A DNA stretch of 14,146 nt from Smithella sp. ME-1 (GTDB taxonomy: Bacteria > Desulfobacterota > Syntrophia > Syntrophales > Smithellaceae). Both the position numbers and the translations under genes were made by a program. Below the pieces are notes generated by a model that searched no databases, was not told the origin of the DNA, and saw only the letters and a list, made by a program, of their open reading frames with translations. The stretch is from the NCBI GenBank assembly GCA_000495415.1, contig AWGX01000505.1:1-14146 (forward strand). Direction: 5' to 3'. Below are positions 11,513-14,146 of the stretch, piece after piece. Each line of letters opens with the position of its first letter. Position 1 is the first letter of the stretch.

Positions 11513-13414
11513 ATGGCCGATCAATTAAAATACAAAGAAATCTTTTCTCAATCCATCAATGAACCCGACGTTTTTTGGGGTAAAGCAGCGGAGAGTGTTG
11601 TCTGGAACAAAAAATGGGACAAAGTTCTCGACGACAGTAAAAAACCTTTTTACCGCTGGTTTGCAGGTGGGCAATTAAATACCTGCTACAACGCTCTCGA
11701 TTATCAGGTGGAATCAGGACGGGGAGAACAAACGGCAATTATTTATGACAGCCCCGTGACAAGTACCGTTCAAAAAATTACCTATAAGGAATTGCTGGAC
11801 ATGGTATCAAAATTCGCCGGTGCCCTCAGTTCATTGGGCGTGAAGAAAGGCGATACAGTTATTATCTACATGCCTATGGTGCCTCAAGCACTGGTTGCGA
11901 TGCTTTCGTGCGCCCGCATCGGTGCGGTTCATTCCGTTGTTTTCGGCGGATTCGCACCTAATGAACTGGCCATACGTATTGACGACGCCAAACCTAAAGT
12001 TATTATTTCTGCCTCCTGCGGCATCGAAGGGAAAAAGACCCTTCCTTACAAACCACTTTTAGACGAAGCAATTAAAATAGCTTCACATAAACCGGAGAAA
12101 TGCGTCATTTATCAGCGCCCGCAGGTTAACGCAGATATGATAGCATCACGAGATCTGGATTGGAACGATCTGATGAAAGACGCTAAAGCTGTTCCCTGCG
12201 TAACCGTTGCTGCTACCGATCCTCTTTATATCCTTTACACTTCGGGAACAACCGGCAAACCCAAGGGTGTAATGAGAGATAACGGTGGCCATGCTGTCGC
12301 CCTGAAATGGTCGATGAAATACATTTATGACATGAAACCGGGTGAAGTTTACTGGGCGGCATCAGATGTCGGCTGGGTTGTCGGTCATTCCTATATTGTC
12401 TATGCTCCGCTGCTTTACGGCTGCACCACTATCGTTTACGAAGGAAAACCGGTAGGCACACCCGATCCGGGAGCTTTCTGGCGCGTTATTTCCCAGCACG
12501 ATGTCTCCGTTTTATTCACCGCGCCCACAGCTTTCCGCGCCATCAAGAAAGAAGACCCCAAAGGCGATTATCTGAAAAAATATGATATCAAATGCCTCCG
12601 ATATCTGTTCCTCGCGGGCGAGCGGCTCGATCCCGACACATATCACTGGGCAAGCGATATGCTGAAGATTCCCGTAGTGGATCACTGGTGGCAAACGGAA
12701 ACCGGCTGGCCCATTGCTGCCAACTGCATGGGCACAGAGAAATTCCCCATCAAAGCGGGTTCACCGACAAAACCGGTTCCCGGGTATAATGTGCAAATAC
12801 TCGATGCCGACGGTAATCAACTTCCCAACGGTGAAGAAGGTTCTGTGGTCATAAAACTTCCCATGCCTCCGGGATGCCTGCCCACACTGTGGGAGGATGA
12901 CAAACGATATCTGGAATATGTAACGGAAAGACCGGGCTATTATGTAACCGGTGACGGCGGACGCTTTGATGAAGACGGCTATATATATATCATGGGACGC
13001 ATTGACGATGTCATCAATGTTGCCGGACATCGTTTGTCCACCGGCTCTATGGAAGAAATTGTTTCCAAGCATAAAGATGTGGCGGAATGCGCTGTCTTTG
13101 GCGCTGAAGACCAGTTAAAGGGTCAGGTTCCCGTGGGATTCGTAGTGTTGAAGGCCGGTGTGGACCGCAATCCGGACGACATAATAAAAGAACTTGTCCA
13201 GATGGTCCGCAATGATCTCGGAGCGCTGGCCTGCTTCAAGGAAGCCGCTGTGGTCAAGGCTCTGCCGAAAACACGATCAGGGAAAACCCTTCGCAGCACC
13301 ATGAGAAAAATAGTTGACGGTAAAGATTACGTCGTGCCTTCCACAATTGATGATCCTTCAACCTTAGATATTATCGCTGAAGCAGCCAAAACCATCGGCT
13401 ACGGTAAAAAATAA
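11513..13414 (+). CDS. prpE: propionyl-CoA synthetase-like AMP-forming acyl-CoA synthetase
   Basis: This 633-aa ANL-superfamily ligase converts a short-chain acid, ATP and CoA to acyl-CoA, AMP and PPi. It has YTSGTTGKPKG (242-252) followed by VMRDNGGHAVAL, characteristic of the propionyl-CoA synthetase/ACSS3 branch; DVGWVVGHSY; HWWQTETGWP, where acetyl-CoA synthetase usually has TETGG; YVTGDGGRFDEDGYIYIMGRIDDVINVAGHRLSTGSMEE; and C-terminal PKTRSGKTLR with K591, the adenylation-half-reaction Lys that is often acylated. Propionate is the most likely substrate, but acetate or butyrate cannot be excluded. ATG 11513 is chosen because GAAAGGG lies 7 nt before it; ATG 11507 is too close. In syntrophs related AMP-forming acetyl-CoA synthetases can run toward ATP formation. 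It is a single-gene unit. Confidence 0.88.
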   Translation: MADQLKYKEIFSQSINEPDVFWGKAAESVVWNKKWDKVLDDSKKPFYRWFAGGQLNTCYNALDYQVESGRGEQTAIIYDSPVTSTVQKITYKELLDMVSKFAGALSSLGVKKGDTVIIYMPMVPQALVAMLSCARIGAVHSVVFGGFAPNELAIRIDDAKPKVIISASCGIEGKKTLPYKPLLDEAIKIASHKPEKCVIYQRPQVNADMIASRDLDWNDLMKDAKAVPCVTVAATDPLYILYTSGTTGKPKGVMRDNGGHAVALKWSMKYIYDMKPGEVYWAASDVGWVVGHSYIVYAPLLYGCTTIVYEGKPVGTPDPGAFWRVISQHDVSVLFTAPTAFRAIKKEDPKGDYLKKYDIKCLRYLFLAGERLDPDTYHWASDMLKIPVVDHWWQTETGWPIAANCMGTEKFPIKAGSPTKPVPGYNVQILDADGNQLPNGEEGSVVIKLPMPPGCLPTLWEDDKRYLEYVTERPGYYVTGDGGRFDEDGYIYIMGRIDDVINVAGHRLSTGSMEEIVSKHKDVAECAVFGAEDQLKGQVPVGFVVLKAGVDRNPDDIIKELVQMVRNDLGALACFKEAAVVKALPKTRSGKTLRSTMRKIVDGKDYVVPSTIDDPSTLDIIAEAAKTIGYGKK

Positions 13415-13432
13415 TTTTTCTAAGTTTATGAT

Positions 13433-13465
13433 TGCGCGTCCTGTAACTCAGGACGCGCATTTTTT
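13433..13465 (+). terminator. strong intrinsic terminator after the acyl-CoA synthetase gene
   Basis: TGCGCGTCCTG (13433-13443) and CAGGACGCGCA (13449-13459) form a perfect 11-bp G/C-rich stem with a 5-nt loop, followed directly by six Ts. It lies 18 nt after the stop codon. Confidence 0.93.
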
Positions 13466-13636
13466 ACCTCTTTTTATCTGCTACACAAGTTCCTAAACAT
13501 TACTTTCTGCAAGTGTTAATTAAAATAACATTACTTTTATAGTAGATTTCAAATGCAGATTGTAATAAAATTAATCAATCAATTTTAACAGGGTAATGTT
13601 TTAATCATCTTTTAATTTTTGAGAGGAAAGATTAAC

Positions 13637-14038
13637 GTGACCGGAATTTTGAATAGTTTCAAAAGGTTTTTCAAACGTCGACAGTTTCAGCGATATTATG
13701 TCAAAGATGGTACATTAGTCGTCATATCACCTGACAATGCCAAAAATCTGGAACAAAAAGTTGAACTCATAGACATAAGCCGTGGGGGCATGGCCTTCAT
13801 TTACAAGGGATCCCCGTCTGACATTGCGGCATCAGGTCTACTAAAACTGCTGACAAAGGATCAACCATACAGCAAAGAGGGTATTCCATTTGGTACTGTT
13901 TGCGACATTCCAATTTCCGGGAAAATACAAAAACAAGAACAATTCCGGCGACGAAGCGTGAAATTCAAGTGGTTGGGATTCTATGACGAGTTTGCTCTGA
14001 CGTACTTTATCGATGAAGTAAAAATTTGTGAAAAATAA
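13637..14038 (+). CDS. PilZ-domain protein (second c-di-GMP receptor candidate)
   Basis: This 133-aa protein starts at GTG, chosen because AGAGGAAAG lies about 9 nt upstream; the in-frame TTG at 13619 precedes that site. RRQFQR supplies the RxxxR motif (R15, R19) and IDISRGGMAF the DxSxxG motif (D46, S48, G51), so c-di-GMP binding looks possible. The N-terminus is basic and amphipathic (FKRFFKRR). The remainder is beta-rich, ending in FYDEFALTYFIDEVKI. It shares only these motifs with the PilZ protein at 1114-1482 and is not an obvious duplicate. It stands alone 171 nt after the synthetase terminator region. The remaining 108 nt of the window hold only a weak TATGAA/TTCATA hairpin and no recognisable gene start. 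Confidence 0.78.
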   Translation: MTGILNSFKRFFKRRQFQRYYVKDGTLVVISPDNAKNLEQKVELIDISRGGMAFIYKGSPSDIAASGLLKLLTKDQPYSKEGIPFGTVCDIPISGKIQKQEQFRRRSVKFKWLGFYDEFALTYFIDEVKICEK

Positions 14039-14146
14039 ATCATTATGAAAGTTGCATTCATATCGTAATTTATACTATCAATATTTTTCAAGTTTGTTTC
14101 TTTGCAGGTGAAGTTTAAAGTTCTTAAGTGTTGAGTGCCAAGACAT

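Overview
The window suggests an anaerobic deltaproteobacterium, probably a fatty-acid- or propionate-metabolising syntroph of the Syntrophus/Smithella type. This is inferred from gene content only: an acyl-CoA dehydrogenase, two kinds of 3-hydroxyacyl-CoA dehydrogenase, a propionyl-CoA-synthetase-like ligase, a biotin-dependent carboxyltransferase and two PilZ proteins. No rRNA or tRNA is present to confirm it.

Layout. Positions 71-838 hold a minus-strand SDR of the HSD10 type (short-chain 3-hydroxyacyl-CoA dehydrogenase) behind its own leader. From about 9438 down to 1114, ten genes run on the minus strand in the order fabD, biotin-less carboxyltransferase, acyl-CoA dehydrogenase, FabG-like reductase, FabZ-like dehydratase, FabF-like ketosynthase, acyl carrier protein, PlsC-like acyltransferase, phosphopantetheinyl transferase, PilZ protein. 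From fabG to the phosphopantetheinyl transferase, neighbours overlap or are at most 22 nt apart. A gap of about 620 nt rich in inverted repeats (9439-10060) separates this block from plus-strand genes: a 387-aa 3-hydroxyacyl-CoA dehydrogenase with a near-consensus promoter and a terminator, a propionyl/acetyl-CoA synthetase with its own strong terminator, and a second PilZ gene.

How the genes fit together. The plus-strand enzymes and the SDR work on CoA thioesters (activation and beta-oxidation-type steps). The minus-strand core (KR, DH, KS, ACP, AT, PPTase) is a compact type II fatty-acid/polyketide-like line on a carrier protein, with its own maturation enzyme and an acyltransferase that could unload the product. 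FabD could supply malonyl-ACP, and the acyl-CoA dehydrogenase and carboxyltransferase link the line to CoA and C3/C4 acid pools.

The core has several non-canonical features. The ACP carries Asn-Ser-Ala where Asp-Ser-Leu is usual. The ketoreductase lacks the SDR tetrad Asn. The ketosynthase has altered motifs around its first catalytic His and near its C-terminus. No enoyl reductase or FabH is visible. Together these suggest a specialised lipid or polyene pathway rather than housekeeping fatty acid synthesis. This is the best candidate here for an undescribed system, and its product cannot be read from the sequence.
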